Of a stretch of 64,000 nucleotides of DNA, positions 1 through 8,470 are shown piece after piece (the first letter of the stretch is position 1; each line of letters begins with the position of its first letter). The position numbers and the translations under genes were made by a program. The DNA is from Mycobacterium palustre (GTDB lineage: Bacteria > Actinomycetota > Actinomycetes > Mycobacteriales > Mycobacteriaceae), in assembly GCF_002101785.1 (NCBI RefSeq), contig NZ_LQPJ01000144.1, forward strand, positions 1-64,000, written 5' to 3'. The notes under the pieces were generated by a model. It was not told the DNA's origin, did not search any database, and saw only the letters and a program-made list of their open reading frames with translations.

Positions 1-80
1 TACCTGCCTCACCAGCACCGGCTGATCATCCCGCACTCCTGGCCCGAACCATCAACCGACAGTCCGAAAGGTAGGGCACC
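1..80 (+). promoter_or_regulatory. recA leader (window edge)
   Basis: This is the sequence immediately before recA. A purine-rich GAAAGGTAGG lies about eight bases before the recA ATG at 81 and can act as its ribosome binding site. No SOS box or complete promoter is visible, so the damage-inducible recA promoter must lie upstream of the window. Short open frames cross this stretch but none is recognisable. Confidence 0.5.
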
Positions 81-2213
81 ATGACGCAAGCCCCCGACCG
101 CGAAAAGGCCCTCGAGCTGGCGATGGCCCAGATCGAAAAGAGCTACGGCAAAGGCTCGGTGATGCGTCTCGGCGACGAGATGCGTCAGCCGATCTCGGTC
201 ATCCCGACCGGATCCATCGCACTGGACGTGGCCCTGGGCATCGGCGGCCTGCCCCGCGGCCGGGTCGTGGAGATCTACGGCCCGGAGTCCTCGGGTAAGA
301 CCACCGTCGCGCTGCACGCGGTGGCCAACGCCCAGGCCGCCGGCGGCGTCGCGGCGTTCATCGACGCCGAGCACGCCCTGGACCCCGACTACGCCAAGAA
401 GCTTGGCGTCGACACCGATTCGCTGCTGGTCAGCCAGCCCGACACCGGCGAACAGGCGCTCGAGATCGCCGACATGCTGATCCGCTCCGGCGCGCTGGAC
501 ATCCTGGTCATCGACTCGGTGGCGGCCCTGGTGCCGCGCGCGGAGCTCGAGGGTGAGATGGGCGACAGCCACGTCGGCCTGCAGGCCCGGCTGATGAGCC
601 AGGCGCTGCGGAAGATGACGGGCGCGCTCAACAACTCGGGAACCACGGCGATCTTCATCAACCAGCTCCGCGAAAAGATCGGGGTGATGTTCGGGTGCAT
701 GAACTATTCGACGCGAGTGACTCTTGCCGACGGCTCCACCGAAAAGATCGGCAAGATCGTCAACAACAAGATGGACGTCGAGGTGCTGTCCTACGACCCG
801 ATATCCGACCGGGTTGTGCCGCGCAAGGTGGTCAACTGGTTCAACAACGGTCCCGCCGAGCAGTTCCTGCAGTTCACCGTCGAAAAGTCGAGCGGTAACG
901 GCACGTCGCAGTTCGCCGCCACACCTAACCACCTGGTCCGCACGCCCGGTGGATGGACGGAAGCGGGTGACCTCAACACCGGCGACCGGGTGCTGGCCGC
1001 CGAACCGCATCTGCTCAGCGACCAGCAGTTCCAGCTGGTATTGGGATCACTGATGGGCGACGGAAACCTCTCGCCCAATCGCCACGATCGCAACGCAGTC
1101 CGTTTCCGGATGGGACACGGCGCCGAGCAGTCGGAGTATCTGCAGTGGAAGACCGCCTTGATGGGCAACATTCCGCACTCGGTGCGAGCGAACGCCAAGG
1201 GCGCAACCTTCGTCGACTTCACCCCACTGGCGGAGCTCGCCGAATTACGGCGTGCGGTCTATCTCGGAGACGGCAAGAAGTTCTTCTCCGGGGAGTATCT
1301 CAAGGCGCTGACGCCGCTGGCTCTGGCTATTTGGTACATGGATGACGGGTCATTCACGTTGCGTTCCAAGGGATTGCAGGAACGTACCGCCGGCGGCAGC
1401 GGGCGCATCGCGATCTGTGTCGAGGCCATGAGCGAAGGCACGCGAGTGCGGTTGCGCGATTACCTGTGCGACACATACGGATTGGACGTGCGCCTGCGCT
1501 CCGCCGGCTCGGCCGGCAAGGCGGTGCTGGCGTTTTCGACCGCGGCCACGGCGAAGTTTCAGGAGTTGGTCGCACCATTCATGGCACCGTCGATGGAGTA
1601 CAAGCTGCTGCCCAGGTTCCGTGGTCAAGGGACGGTAACGCCACAGTTCGTCGAACCCACGCAGCGGTTGGTGCCGGCCCGTGTTCTCGATGTGCATGTC
1701 AAACCGCACACCCGGTCGATGAATCGGTTCGATATCGAGGTCGAGGGCAATCACAACTATTTCGTTGATGGTGTGATGGTGCACAATTCACCCGAAACCA
1801 CCACGGGCGGTAAGGCTTTGAAGTTCTACGCGTCGGTGCGCATGGACGTGCGCCGGATCGAGACGCTCAAGGACGGCACCAACGCGGTCGGCAACCGCAC
1901 CCGGGTCAAGGTCGTCAAGAACAAGGTGTCGCCGCCGTTCAAGCAGGCCGAATTCGACATCCTCTACGGCAAGGGCATCAGCCGCGAGGGCTCGCTGATC
2001 GACATGGGTGTGGATCAGGGCTTCATCCGCAAGTCCGGTTCGTGGTTCACCTACGAGGGCGAGCAGCTCGGCCAGGGCAAGGAGAACGTCCGCAACTTCC
2101 TGATGGAAAACGCCGATGTGGCCAACGAGATCGAGAAGAAGATCAAGGAAAAGCTCGGCATCGGCGCGGTCGTGACCGACGATGACGTCCTGCCCGCCCC
2201 AGTCGATTTCTGA
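81..2213 (+). CDS. recA: RecA recombinase precursor with in-frame intein
   Basis: RecA forms filaments on single-stranded DNA, drives homologous strand exchange and stimulates LexA self-cleavage in the SOS response. The 710-residue precursor carries Walker A GPESSGKT at residues 67-74 and a Walker B strand ending VIDS near residue 145. The RecA sequence is interrupted after GVMFG at residue 205 and resumes at 570 with SPETTTGG, inside the DNA-binding loop L2. Removing residues 206-569 leaves a 346-residue RecA of normal length. Function therefore depends on protein splicing. The downstream recX overlaps the last 32 bases. Identification is certain; splicing activity is inferred from the intact splice-junction residues. 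Confidence 0.99.
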   Translation: MTQAPDREKALELAMAQIEKSYGKGSVMRLGDEMRQPISVIPTGSIALDVALGIGGLPRGRVVEIYGPESSGKTTVALHAVANAQAAGGVAAFIDAEHALDPDYAKKLGVDTDSLLVSQPDTGEQALEIADMLIRSGALDILVIDSVAALVPRAELEGEMGDSHVGLQARLMSQALRKMTGALNNSGTTAIFINQLREKIGVMFGCMNYSTRVTLADGSTEKIGKIVNNKMDVEVLSYDPISDRVVPRKVVNWFNNGPAEQFLQFTVEKSSGNGTSQFAATPNHLVRTPGGWTEAGDLNTGDRVLAAEPHLLSDQQFQLVLGSLMGDGNLSPNRHDRNAVRFRMGHGAEQSEYLQWKTALMGNIPHSVRANAKGATFVDFTPLAELAELRRAVYLGDGKKFFSGEYLKALTPLALAIWYMDDGSFTLRSKGLQERTAGGSGRIAICVEAMSEGTRVRLRDYLCDTYGLDVRLRSAGSAGKAVLAFSTAATAKFQELVAPFMAPSMEYKLLPRFRGQGTVTPQFVEPTQRLVPARVLDVHVKPHTRSMNRFDIEVEGNHNYFVDGVMVHNSPETTTGGKALKFYASVRMDVRRIETLKDGTNAVGNRTRVKVVKNKVSPPFKQAEFDILYGKGISREGSLIDMGVDQGFIRKSGSWFTYEGEQLGQGKENVRNFLMENADVANEIEKKIKEKLGIGAVVTDDDVLPAPVDF
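696..1787 (+). other. RecA intein with LAGLIDADG homing endonuclease (M. leprae-type site)
   Basis: This in-frame 364-residue insertion covers precursor residues 206-569. It starts with the nucleophile Cys (CMNYSTRV) and ends with His-Asn, followed by Ser as the +1 residue, which is the canonical splice-junction set. Two dodecapeptide endonuclease motifs are present: LVLGSLMGDG at residues 319-328 and one ending WYMDDG at about 413-423. Both keep their acidic residues, so the endonuclease looks intact. Length, site and sequence match, from memory, the M. leprae RecA intein (about 365 residues). The M. tuberculosis RecA intein is about 440 residues and sits elsewhere in RecA. Uneven distribution among mycobacteria fits horizontal homing. 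Confidence 0.97.
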
Positions 2214-2700
2214 GCCCTCCCGCGAGGAGCAGGCGCGGGCGTTGTGCCTGCGCCTGCTCACCGCGAGGGCGCGCACCCGCGCCGAGCTGGCCGGCCAGCT
2301 GTCCAAGCGCGGCTACCCCGACGACGTGCGCGAGCGGGTGCTCGACCGGCTGGCCGCCGTCGGCCTGATCGACGACGCCGACTTCGCGCAGCAGTGGGTG
2401 CAGTCCCGCCGGGCGAAGGCGGGAAAGAGCAAGCGCGCCCTGGCCGCCGAGCTGCACACCAAGGGCGTCGACGACGACGTGATCACCGCGGTGCTGGGCG
2501 GGATCGACGCCGGGGCCGAGCGGGACCGCGCCGAGCAGTTGGTGCGGGCCAAGCTGCGGCGCGAGACGCTGGGCGGCGACGACGCGCGGGTGGTGCGGCG
2601 GCTGGTCGGGATGCTGGCCCGCCGCGGCTACGGCCAGAATCTGGCGGCCGATGTGGTGCTGTCCGAGCTGGCCGCCGAACGGGAGCGCCGCCGCGTCTAG
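2182..2700 (+). CDS. recX: RecX regulatory protein
   Basis: RecX binds RecA filaments and limits RecA ATPase, strand exchange and co-protease activity. The 172-residue protein is close to the size of M. tuberculosis RecX and has the expected helical repeats, with segments such as RAELAGQLSKRGYP and a C-terminal AARERRRV-like basic end. The ATG at 2182 lies inside recA and the overlap with the recA stop is 32 bases, the arrangement known in mycobacteria. The two are therefore co-transcribed and probably translationally coupled. Because the intein lies upstream within recA, recX expression should not depend on splicing. Confidence 0.95.
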   Translation: MTSCPPQSISEPSREEQARALCLRLLTARARTRAELAGQLSKRGYPDDVRERVLDRLAAVGLIDDADFAQQWVQSRRAKAGKSKRALAAELHTKGVDDDVITAVLGGIDAGAERDRAEQLVRAKLRRETLGGDDARVVRRLVGMLARRGYGQNLAADVVLSELAAERERRRV

Positions 2701-2768
2701 CGCCGCGCCGGCGATCGCCACGAGCTGCGGGTTCATCCGCGGCGGCCGGCTCGCCGTAGCATTGGCCC

Positions 2769-4280
2769 GTGACTTCGACGGTGGCCCGAGGCGTTTCGGG
2801 GGTGCGCACCTACCAAGTGCGCACCTACGGCTGCCAGATGAACGTCCACGACTCCGAGCGGCTGGCGGGCCTGCTGGAGGCGGCCGGCTACCGGCGCGCG
2901 GCCGACGGCTCGGATTTCGGGGACGCCGACGTGGTGGTGTTCAACACCTGCGCGGTGCGCGAGAACGCCGACAACAAGCTGTACGGCAACCTCAGCCACC
3001 TGGCCCCGCGCAAGCGCGTCAACCCCGACATGCAGATCGCGGTCGGGGGCTGCTTGGCCCAGAAGGACCGGGCCGCGCTGCTGCGCAGGGCGCCGTGGGT
3101 CGACGTCGTCTTCGGCACCCACAACCTCGGATCGCTGCCCACGCTGCTGGAGCGGGCCCGCCACAACCGGGTCGCGCAGGTCGAGATCGCCGAGGCGCTG
3201 CAGCAGTTCCCGTCGTCACTGCCCAGCGCCCGCGAATCCGCTTACGCCGCATGGGTTTCCATCTCCGTCGGCTGCAACAACAGCTGCACGTTCTGCATCG
3301 TGCCGTCGCTGCGGGGCAAGGAGGTCGACCGCAGCCCGGACGACATCCTGGCCGAGGTGACCTCGCTGGTCGCCGACGGCGTGCTCGAAGTCACCCTGCT
3401 GGGCCAGAACGTCAACGCCTACGGGGTGTCCTTCGCCGACCCCGCGCAGCCGCGCAACCGGGGCGCGTTCGCCGGGTTGCTGCGCGCCTGCGGCCGCATC
3501 GACGGGCTGGAGCGGGTGCGGTTCACCTCGCCGCACCCGGCCGAGTTCACCGACGACGTCATCGAGGCGATGGCGCAGACCCCGAACGTGTGCCCGGCCC
3601 TGCACATGCCGCTGCAGTCGGGCTCCGACCGGGTGCTGCGGGCCATGCGGCGGTCGTATCGCGCCGAGCGCTACCTCGGCATCATCGACCGGGTCCGGGC
3701 GGCCATGCCGCACGCGGCCATTACCACCGACCTGATCGTCGGGTTTCCCGGCGAAACCGAAGAGGACTTCGCCGCCACGCTCGACGTGGTGCGGCGGGCT
3801 CGGTTCGCGGCGGCGTTCACCTTCCAGTACTCCAAGCGCCCCGGCACGCCCGCCGCCGAGCTCGACGACCAGGTGCCCAAAGCCGTGGTGCAGGAGCGCT
3901 ACGAGCGGCTCGTCGATCTGCAGGAGCAGATCTCGCTGGAAGGCAACCGCGCGTTGATCGGGCGGACGGTCGAATTGCTGGTCGCGACCGGCGAGGGCCG
4001 CAAGGACGCCCGCACGGCACGCATGAGCGGCCGCGCGCGCGACGGCCGGCTGGTGCATTTCGCGGCAGACCCGAACGTCCGGCCGGGCGACATCGTCACC
4101 ACCGAGATCACCGGGGCGGCCCCGCACCACCTGATCGCCGACGCGGGCGTGCTCACCCACCGCCGCACGCGCGCGGGCGACGCGCACGCGGCGGGCGAGC
4201 GCCCAAGCACCATCGGCCTGGGCATGCCGACCGTCGGCCCCTCCGCCGACCCGCTCGAACCCCAGGGATGTGCCCGATGA
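2769..4280 (+). CDS. miaB: tRNA-2-methylthio-N6-dimethylallyladenosine synthase
   Basis: MiaB is a radical-SAM methylthiotransferase that adds a methylthio group to N6-isopentenyladenosine-37 of tRNAs reading codons that start with U. The N-terminal domain starts RTYGCQMNVHDSERL and has the cluster cysteines of GCQMN, FNTCAVR and GGCLAQ. The radical-SAM motif CNNSCTFCIVP follows (CxxxCxxC), and a TRAM domain closes the protein at about residues 395-465. The chosen start is GTG at 2769; the next downstream in-frame starts would trim only leader residues. The substrate is made by MiaA, encoded about 4 kb downstream in the same orientation. The stop overlaps the next ATG in ATGA. Confidence 0.97.
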   Translation: MTSTVARGVSGVRTYQVRTYGCQMNVHDSERLAGLLEAAGYRRAADGSDFGDADVVVFNTCAVRENADNKLYGNLSHLAPRKRVNPDMQIAVGGCLAQKDRAALLRRAPWVDVVFGTHNLGSLPTLLERARHNRVAQVEIAEALQQFPSSLPSARESAYAAWVSISVGCNNSCTFCIVPSLRGKEVDRSPDDILAEVTSLVADGVLEVTLLGQNVNAYGVSFADPAQPRNRGAFAGLLRACGRIDGLERVRFTSPHPAEFTDDVIEAMAQTPNVCPALHMPLQSGSDRVLRAMRRSYRAERYLGIIDRVRAAMPHAAITTDLIVGFPGETEEDFAATLDVVRRARFAAAFTFQYSKRPGTPAAELDDQVPKAVVQERYERLVDLQEQISLEGNRALIGRTVELLVATGEGRKDARTARMSGRARDGRLVHFAADPNVRPGDIVTTEITGAAPHHLIADAGVLTHRRTRAGDAHAAGERPSTIGLGMPTVGPSADPLEPQGCAR

Positions 4281-4864
4281 AGAAACAACACACCGACCTC
4301 GACGCGCTGCGGACCGAGATCGAGGACGCCGAACGCCGGGTGGCCCGCGAAATCGACCCGGGCCCAAGGGCTTTGGTCGTGGCGATCCTGGTGTTCGTGC
4401 TGCTGGCGTCGTTCGTGCTGCCCCACACCGGCTCGGTGCGGGGATGGGACGTGCTGTTTGCCAGCCACGGCGCCGGGACGGCCGCCCTGGCCCTGCCGTC
4501 GCGGGTGTTCACCTGGCTGGCGCTGGTGTTCGGGGTGGGCTTTTCGATGCTGGCGTTGCTGACGCGGCGCTGGGCGCTGGCCTGGGTCGCGCTGACGGGT
4601 TCGAGCGTCGCCGCCGGCGCCGGGTTGCTGGCGGTGTGGTCACGCCAGACCGTGGCCGCCGGGCATCCCGGGCCCGGGGTGGGCCTGATCGTCGCGTGGA
4701 TCACCGTGCTGCTGTTGACGTTTCACTGGGCGCGCGTGGTGTGGGCGCGCACCGTCGTGCAACTCGCGGCCGAAGAGCGGCGCCGCCGGGTCGCCGCGGA
4801 GCGGCAGTCGATGACGTTGCTGGAAAGCCTGGACACCGACGAGAAGGACGGGCCCGAAGACTAG
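4277..4864 (+). CDS. Conserved mycobacterial membrane protein (Rv2732c-like)
   Basis: The 195-residue protein has an acidic/basic N-terminal cytoplasmic segment (about 35 residues), then about four hydrophobic helices (around residues 35-55, 75-95, 100-125 and 135-155), and a basic-acidic helical tail rich in Glu and Arg that could form a coiled coil. Function is unknown. The ATG overlaps the miaB stop as ATGA, implying coupling to miaB; an alternative ATG lies nine bases upstream. Its stop codon is the TAG of a CTAG that also begins the 56-bp tandem repeat array. Confidence 0.85.
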   Translation: MKKQHTDLDALRTEIEDAERRVAREIDPGPRALVVAILVFVLLASFVLPHTGSVRGWDVLFASHGAGTAALALPSRVFTWLALVFGVGFSMLALLTRRWALAWVALTGSSVAAGAGLLAVWSRQTVAAGHPGPGVGLIVAWITVLLLTFHWARVVWARTVVQLAAEERRRRVAAERQSMTLLESLDTDEKDGPED

Positions 4865-5028
4865 GGCCGATGGTGGCGACCCGCTTCGCCCGGCTTCGCC
4901 GCGCTCGCGATCGCCCCTAGGGCCGATGGTGGCGACCCGCTTCGCCCGGCTTCGCCGCGCTCGCGATCGCCCCTAGGGCCGATGGTGGCGACCCGCTTCG
5001 CCCGGCTTCGCCGCGCTCGCGATCGCCA
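4861..5028. repeat. Three tandem copies of a 56-bp repeat between convergent genes
   Basis: Three near-identical 56-bp units start at 4861, 4917 and 4973. Each begins CTAGGGCCGATGGTGGCGAC and ends TCGCGATCGCCCC, except the last, which ends in GCCA. The array begins at the CTAG holding the stop of the upstream membrane protein and ends at the CTAG holding the stop of the convergent DUF349 gene. Copy number is likely to vary between strains, as in mycobacterial MIRU/VNTR loci. Within a unit, repeated CTTCGCC/GCTCGCGA segments could form hairpins, so a transcription-stop role is possible but unproven. Confidence 0.95.
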
Positions 5029-6381
5029 CTAGGGCCTGCGGGTCAGCGCCTCGGCGGCCGCATCGGCCCACTGCCGCCACTGTTCGGCGTTGGCCTTGGC
5101 CTGCTCGGCCTCCTCGGTGCGGCCGGCCGCCTCCGCCTTGCGGGCCTGCTGCTCGTACTGCTCGGCGCGAATGCGGAACTGCTCGGCCCGGGCCTGCGCC
5201 TGAGGATCGGACCAATCGGCGTCGCCGGCCTCGCGGACCCGCTTCTCGACCGCCCGCAGCCGCCGCTCCAACTCGGCGGACCGTTCCCGGGGCACCCGCC
5301 CGATCGCGTCCCACCTGTCGGCGATGGACCGCAGCGCCGCCCTGGCCGCGTCCGGGTTGCTGGTGTCGAGCTTCTCCGCCTCGGCCAGCAGGGCCTCCTT
5401 GGCGGTGGCGTTGGCCGACAGCTCGGCGTCCTTCTCCGCGTGCGCGGCGTTGCGGGCGGTGAAGAAGGCGTCCTGGGCGGCCTTGAAACGGCGCCACAGG
5501 GCGTCGTCGACCTCCCGGGTCGTCCGCCCCACCGCCTTCCATTCGGTGAGCAGCTTGCGGAATTCGGCGCTGGTGGCGGACCAGTCGGTCGAATCCGACA
5601 GCTCTTCGGCGCGCTCGCAGAGCCTTTCCTTGGACTGCCGCACGCCCGAGCGCTCCCGGTCCAGCTCGGCGAAATGCGATCCCCGGCGCCGGTTGAACGT
5701 CTCACGGGCCGCCGAATAGCGCTTCCACAACGCGTCGTCGACCTTGCGGTCCAGCCCGGTGATCGTCTTCCACTCGTCGAGGATGGCGCGCAGCCGGTCG
5801 CCGGCGGCCTTCCACTGGGTCGAGTTGGCGGCCAGGTCCTCGGCCTCGGCGGCCAGCGCCTCCTTGCGCGCGGTCTGGGCGGCGCGATGTTCCTCGCGCC
5901 TGGAGCGGTCCGCGGCGATCGCCGCGTCGGCGCGCTCGACGATGCTGGTCAACCGGCTCGCCAGCGCGTCGATGTCGCCCAGCACGGACGCCGTCGGCAG
6001 GGCCTCGGCCAGCGCGCAGGCGTGCGACTTGATCTTGCGGGCGTCCCCGGTGCCCGATGCCAGCCGCTCCTCCATCAGCGTGACCTCGGTGCCCAGGTCG
6101 TCGAACCGGCGCCCGAAGTGGGCGAACGCCGCCTCGCGGTCACCGGCCTGCCAGGACCCGACGACGCGCTCGCCGGCCGAGCTGATCAGCCACACCGTGC
6201 CGTCGTCGTCGACGCGTCCGAAGCGGTGCGGATCGCTGCGCGGGGGCGCCGCCACCGCGTAGGGGGCGGGTCGCGGCCCGGGGCTCGCCGGCCGGGGGCC
6301 CGGACGCGGTCCCGGGCGCGGCGCCGGCTTGGGTGAATCGCCGCCGCGTGGCTCGTCGGCCGTCATTCGCTCGTCACCCAC
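5029..6381 (-). CDS. DUF349 repeat protein (Rv2731-like)
   Basis: This 450-residue cytoplasmic protein starts with a low-complexity Pro/Arg-rich leader (GPRPGPRP repeats, about residues 15-45). Then comes a small beta-rich segment (FGRVDDDGTVWLIS) and long helical DUF349 repeats, marked by recurring signatures of the type W(K/R)xxG...LWxRF...RR. Examples are DDALWKRYSAAR, DDALWRRFKAAQ and a third weaker copy. The C-terminal third is a charged Ala/Glu/Arg coiled-coil-like region. Length equals that of M. tuberculosis Rv2731. The molecular role is unknown. GTG at 6381 is used; an in-frame ATG at 6366 is an alternative. Confidence 0.88.
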   Translation of the reverse strand: MGDERMTADEPRGGDSPKPAPRPGPRPGPRPASPGPRPAPYAVAAPPRSDPHRFGRVDDDGTVWLISSAGERVVGSWQAGDREAAFAHFGRRFDDLGTEVTLMEERLASGTGDARKIKSHACALAEALPTASVLGDIDALASRLTSIVERADAAIAADRSRREEHRAAQTARKEALAAEAEDLAANSTQWKAAGDRLRAILDEWKTITGLDRKVDDALWKRYSAARETFNRRRGSHFAELDRERSGVRQSKERLCERAEELSDSTDWSATSAEFRKLLTEWKAVGRTTREVDDALWRRFKAAQDAFFTARNAAHAEKDAELSANATAKEALLAEAEKLDTSNPDAARAALRSIADRWDAIGRVPRERSAELERRLRAVEKRVREAGDADWSDPQAQARAEQFRIRAEQYEQQARKAEAAGRTEEAEQAKANAEQWRQWADAAAEALTRRP

Positions 6382-6785
6382 CTTTCCGCCTCGCTGCCCT
6401 TTCCGCCAAACCGGCCCCCACAGTATTCAAGCAGCTTGGCCGGCGGAGCGCCGCCACCTTCCCGGGCCGCCCGGGCGGCCACGCGCATCACAGTTCGGTC
6501 CCACCGTCGCTTCGGACCTCGGTCGGCACCGCGTGGGCGGGTAGCGTGACGGGAGCGACTGCTGTTTTAGGTGCGGCTCAAGGGGGATCGCGCGCCTGTA
6601 CATGCCTGTAAAAAAGGTTTGCCGGGGGCGCACTTTTGATGGGCCGTCTGATGGGCCGTCGGCGCGGCAGCCGGTCGAGGACCCGGCGCGGCGGCACTAC
6701 AGTTGTCGTTGAACCGCGACCGAACAGCGCGTGACACGCAGCTCTCCGAGGAGATGCTGTTTAGAACGCCAGTAAGGGGGTCTCG
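6382..6785. promoter_or_regulatory. Divergent intergenic region with 12-bp direct repeat
   Basis: These 404 bases separate the leftward DUF349 gene from the rightward membrane transporter gene, so both promoters should lie here. The only obvious structure is a perfect tandem duplication of TGATGGGCCGTC at 6637-6660. A GTAAGGGGG ribosome binding site sits just before 6786. I see no convincing coding sequence, although M. tuberculosis annotates a small hypothetical gene in the equivalent gap. Confidence 0.5.
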
Positions 6786-7745
6786 ATGTCGAAAGTCGAC
6801 ATCGCAGCGCTGCTCGCGTTGTGCGCGGCGCTGGCCTCGGCCGTCGGCGACGTGATCCGGCAGCGCTCCGCCCAGGAGATCACCGACAAACAAGTCGGCC
6901 ACCTCGAGCTGTTCCGGATGTCGTTGCGCGACAAGCGGTGGTGGCTGGGCGGGCTGGCGGCGGTGACGAACTACAGCCTGCAGGCCGGGGCCCTGGCCTG
7001 GGGCTCGGTGGTGCTGGTGACGGCGCTGCAGGTCACCGCCCTGCTGTTCGCGTTGCCGATCTATGCGCGGCTGACAAACCACCGCGTGACGCGCTGGGAG
7101 TGGGTCTGGGCCGTCGTCCTGGCCGCGGCGCTGGCCGTGGTCATCATCGTCGGCGATCCGAGTTCCGGACGGGAGCGCGCGCCGCTGGCGACATGGCTGA
7201 TCGTCGCCGCGGTGCTGGGCCCGCTGCTGGTGGGCTGTGTGCTGGGGGCGCGGATCTGGTCCGGCCGCCCGGTCGCGGCGGTGCTGCTGGCGCTGGTCGC
7301 GGGTTCGTCGTTGGCGCTGTTCGCCGTGCTGACCAAGGGGGTCGTCGAGGTGGCCGAGGGGGGCGCGGTCGCGGTGCTGACCGCGCCCGAGTTCTATCCC
7401 TGGCTGGCGGTGGCCCTGTGCGGGATGATTTTCCAGCAGTCCGCATTCCGCGCCGGCGCGCTGACCGCGTCGTTGCCCACGATGACGGTCTGCAAGCCCG
7501 TGGTGGCCGGCGTGCTCGGCGTGACCGTCCTTCAGGAGACGCTCGGGAACAGCGGCCCGGCCGCGCTCGTCCTGATCTCGGCGATCGCCCTGGTGATCGT
7601 CGCGACGGTCGCGCTGGCCCGGGGCGAGGCCGCGTCGATGGTCGCCGAGGTTGGCCGAGACCTGGCCGAGCCGCCGGGCGCCGCCGGTGCGCAGGAGCCG
7701 CCCGGCCACGGACCGGTGCCCCAGAGCCCGGTCCGGCCGGGCTGA
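6786..7745 (+). CDS. DMT-family integral membrane protein (Rv2729c-like)
   Basis: The 319-residue protein has about nine to ten hydrophobic helices arranged as two halves, typical of drug/metabolite transporter (EamA-like) permeases. It opens with a membrane helix containing CAALASAVGDVIRQRS and ends in a hydrophilic Pro/Gly-rich tail from about residue 285. Substrate is unknown. The ATG at 6786 follows a strong AAGGGGG Shine-Dalgarno sequence. The gene is followed after 32 bases by a protein with its own -10 element, so the two may be separately transcribed. Confidence 0.85.
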   Translation: MSKVDIAALLALCAALASAVGDVIRQRSAQEITDKQVGHLELFRMSLRDKRWWLGGLAAVTNYSLQAGALAWGSVVLVTALQVTALLFALPIYARLTNHRVTRWEWVWAVVLAAALAVVIIVGDPSSGRERAPLATWLIVAAVLGPLLVGCVLGARIWSGRPVAAVLLALVAGSSLALFAVLTKGVVEVAEGGAVAVLTAPEFYPWLAVALCGMIFQQSAFRAGALTASLPTMTVCKPVVAGVLGVTVLQETLGNSGPAALVLISAIALVIVATVALARGEAASMVAEVGRDLAEPPGAAGAQEPPGHGPVPQSPVRPG

Positions 7746-7765
7746 CGCCGCGGTTCGGCGCTCGT

Positions 7766-7771
7766 TAGTTT
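7766..7771 (+). promoter_or_regulatory. -10 element (leaderless start at 7778)
   Basis: TAGTTT is followed by six bases and then the GTG at 7778. That spacing puts the transcription start at or next to the start codon, so the mRNA is predicted to be leaderless. Confidence 0.55.
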
Positions 7772-7777
7772 GGTGGC

Positions 7778-8470
7778 GTGCTGGGCGCCGTCGCGATCGT
7801 TCCCTCCGCGCCGCTGCTCGTTCCCGAGCTCGCCGGGGCGGCCGCCGCGGAGGTGGCCGACCTGAGCGCCGCGGTGCTGGCCGCCGCGGCCCTGCTGCCG
7901 CCGCGCTGGGTGGCGGTCGGCACCGGCCCGGCAGACCTCGTTCTCGACCCCGACGGCCCCCGTTCCAGCGGCACCTTCGCCGGCTTCGGCGTCGACGTGC
8001 CGGTCCACCTGTCGCCGCGGGCCCACGACCCCGTCGAGTTCCCGGTCTGCGCGCTGCTGGCCGCGTGGGTCCGGGGCCGGGCCCAACCCGAAGCCAGCGT
8101 GCAGGTGCGCGTCTATCGAAGCGGCCACGACGCCGACGCCGCGCTCGCGATCGGCAGGCGGCTGCGCGTCGCGATCGACCGGGCGCCGGAGCCGGTCGGG
8201 GTGCTGGTCGTGGCCGACGGCGCGAACACGCTGACCCCGGCCGCCCCCGGCGGCCACCACCCCGGCGACGCCGACGCGCAGCTGGCCCTCGACGACGCGC
8301 TGGCCGACGGCGACCTGGCCCCCCTGACCCGGCTGCCGCCGCAGATCCTGGGGCGGGTTGCGTTCCAGGTGCTGGCGGGCCTGGCCGAGCCGGGGCCGCG
8401 ATCAGCCAAGGAGCTCTACCGGGGGGCGCCGTACGGCGTGGGTTACTTCGCCGGCTTTTGGCAGCTATGA
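7778..8470 (+). CDS. Conserved Ala-rich protein, possibly extradiol-dioxygenase/MEMO-like fold (Rv2728c-like)
   Basis: This 230-residue soluble protein begins with SAPLLVPELAG and ends APYGVGYFAGFWQL. The early Pro-Leu-Leu-Val-Pro-Glu segment, the GTGP..LVLDP and VLVVADGA strands, and the terminal GAPYGVGY block recall class III extradiol dioxygenase/MEMO-type proteins. I cannot see a full metal-ligand set, so activity is uncertain. Its stop overlaps the miaA start as ATGA, implying coupled translation with the tRNA modification gene. GTG 7778 is supported by the spaced -10 element. Confidence 0.7.
   Translation: MLGAVAIVPSAPLLVPELAGAAAAEVADLSAAVLAAAALLPPRWVAVGTGPADLVLDPDGPRSSGTFAGFGVDVPVHLSPRAHDPVEFPVCALLAAWVRGRAQPEASVQVRVYRSGHDADAALAIGRRLRVAIDRAPEPVGVLVVADGANTLTPAAPGGHHPGDADAQLALDDALADGDLAPLTRLPPQILGRVAFQVLAGLAEPGPRSAKELYRGAPYGVGYFAGFWQL

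Noticed and set aside
2651..4864. A very long overlapping frame (over 700 codons) across miaB and the next gene
   Set aside because: It is out of frame with MiaB's recognisable motifs and is Arg/Ala/Pro-rich nonsense typical of shadow frames in GC-rich DNA. Only its last third coincides with a real gene.
6637..6660. 2 x 12 bp direct repeat as a regulator site
   Set aside because: A perfect tandem duplication is present, but it has no dyad symmetry or promoter alignment; likely simple slippage.
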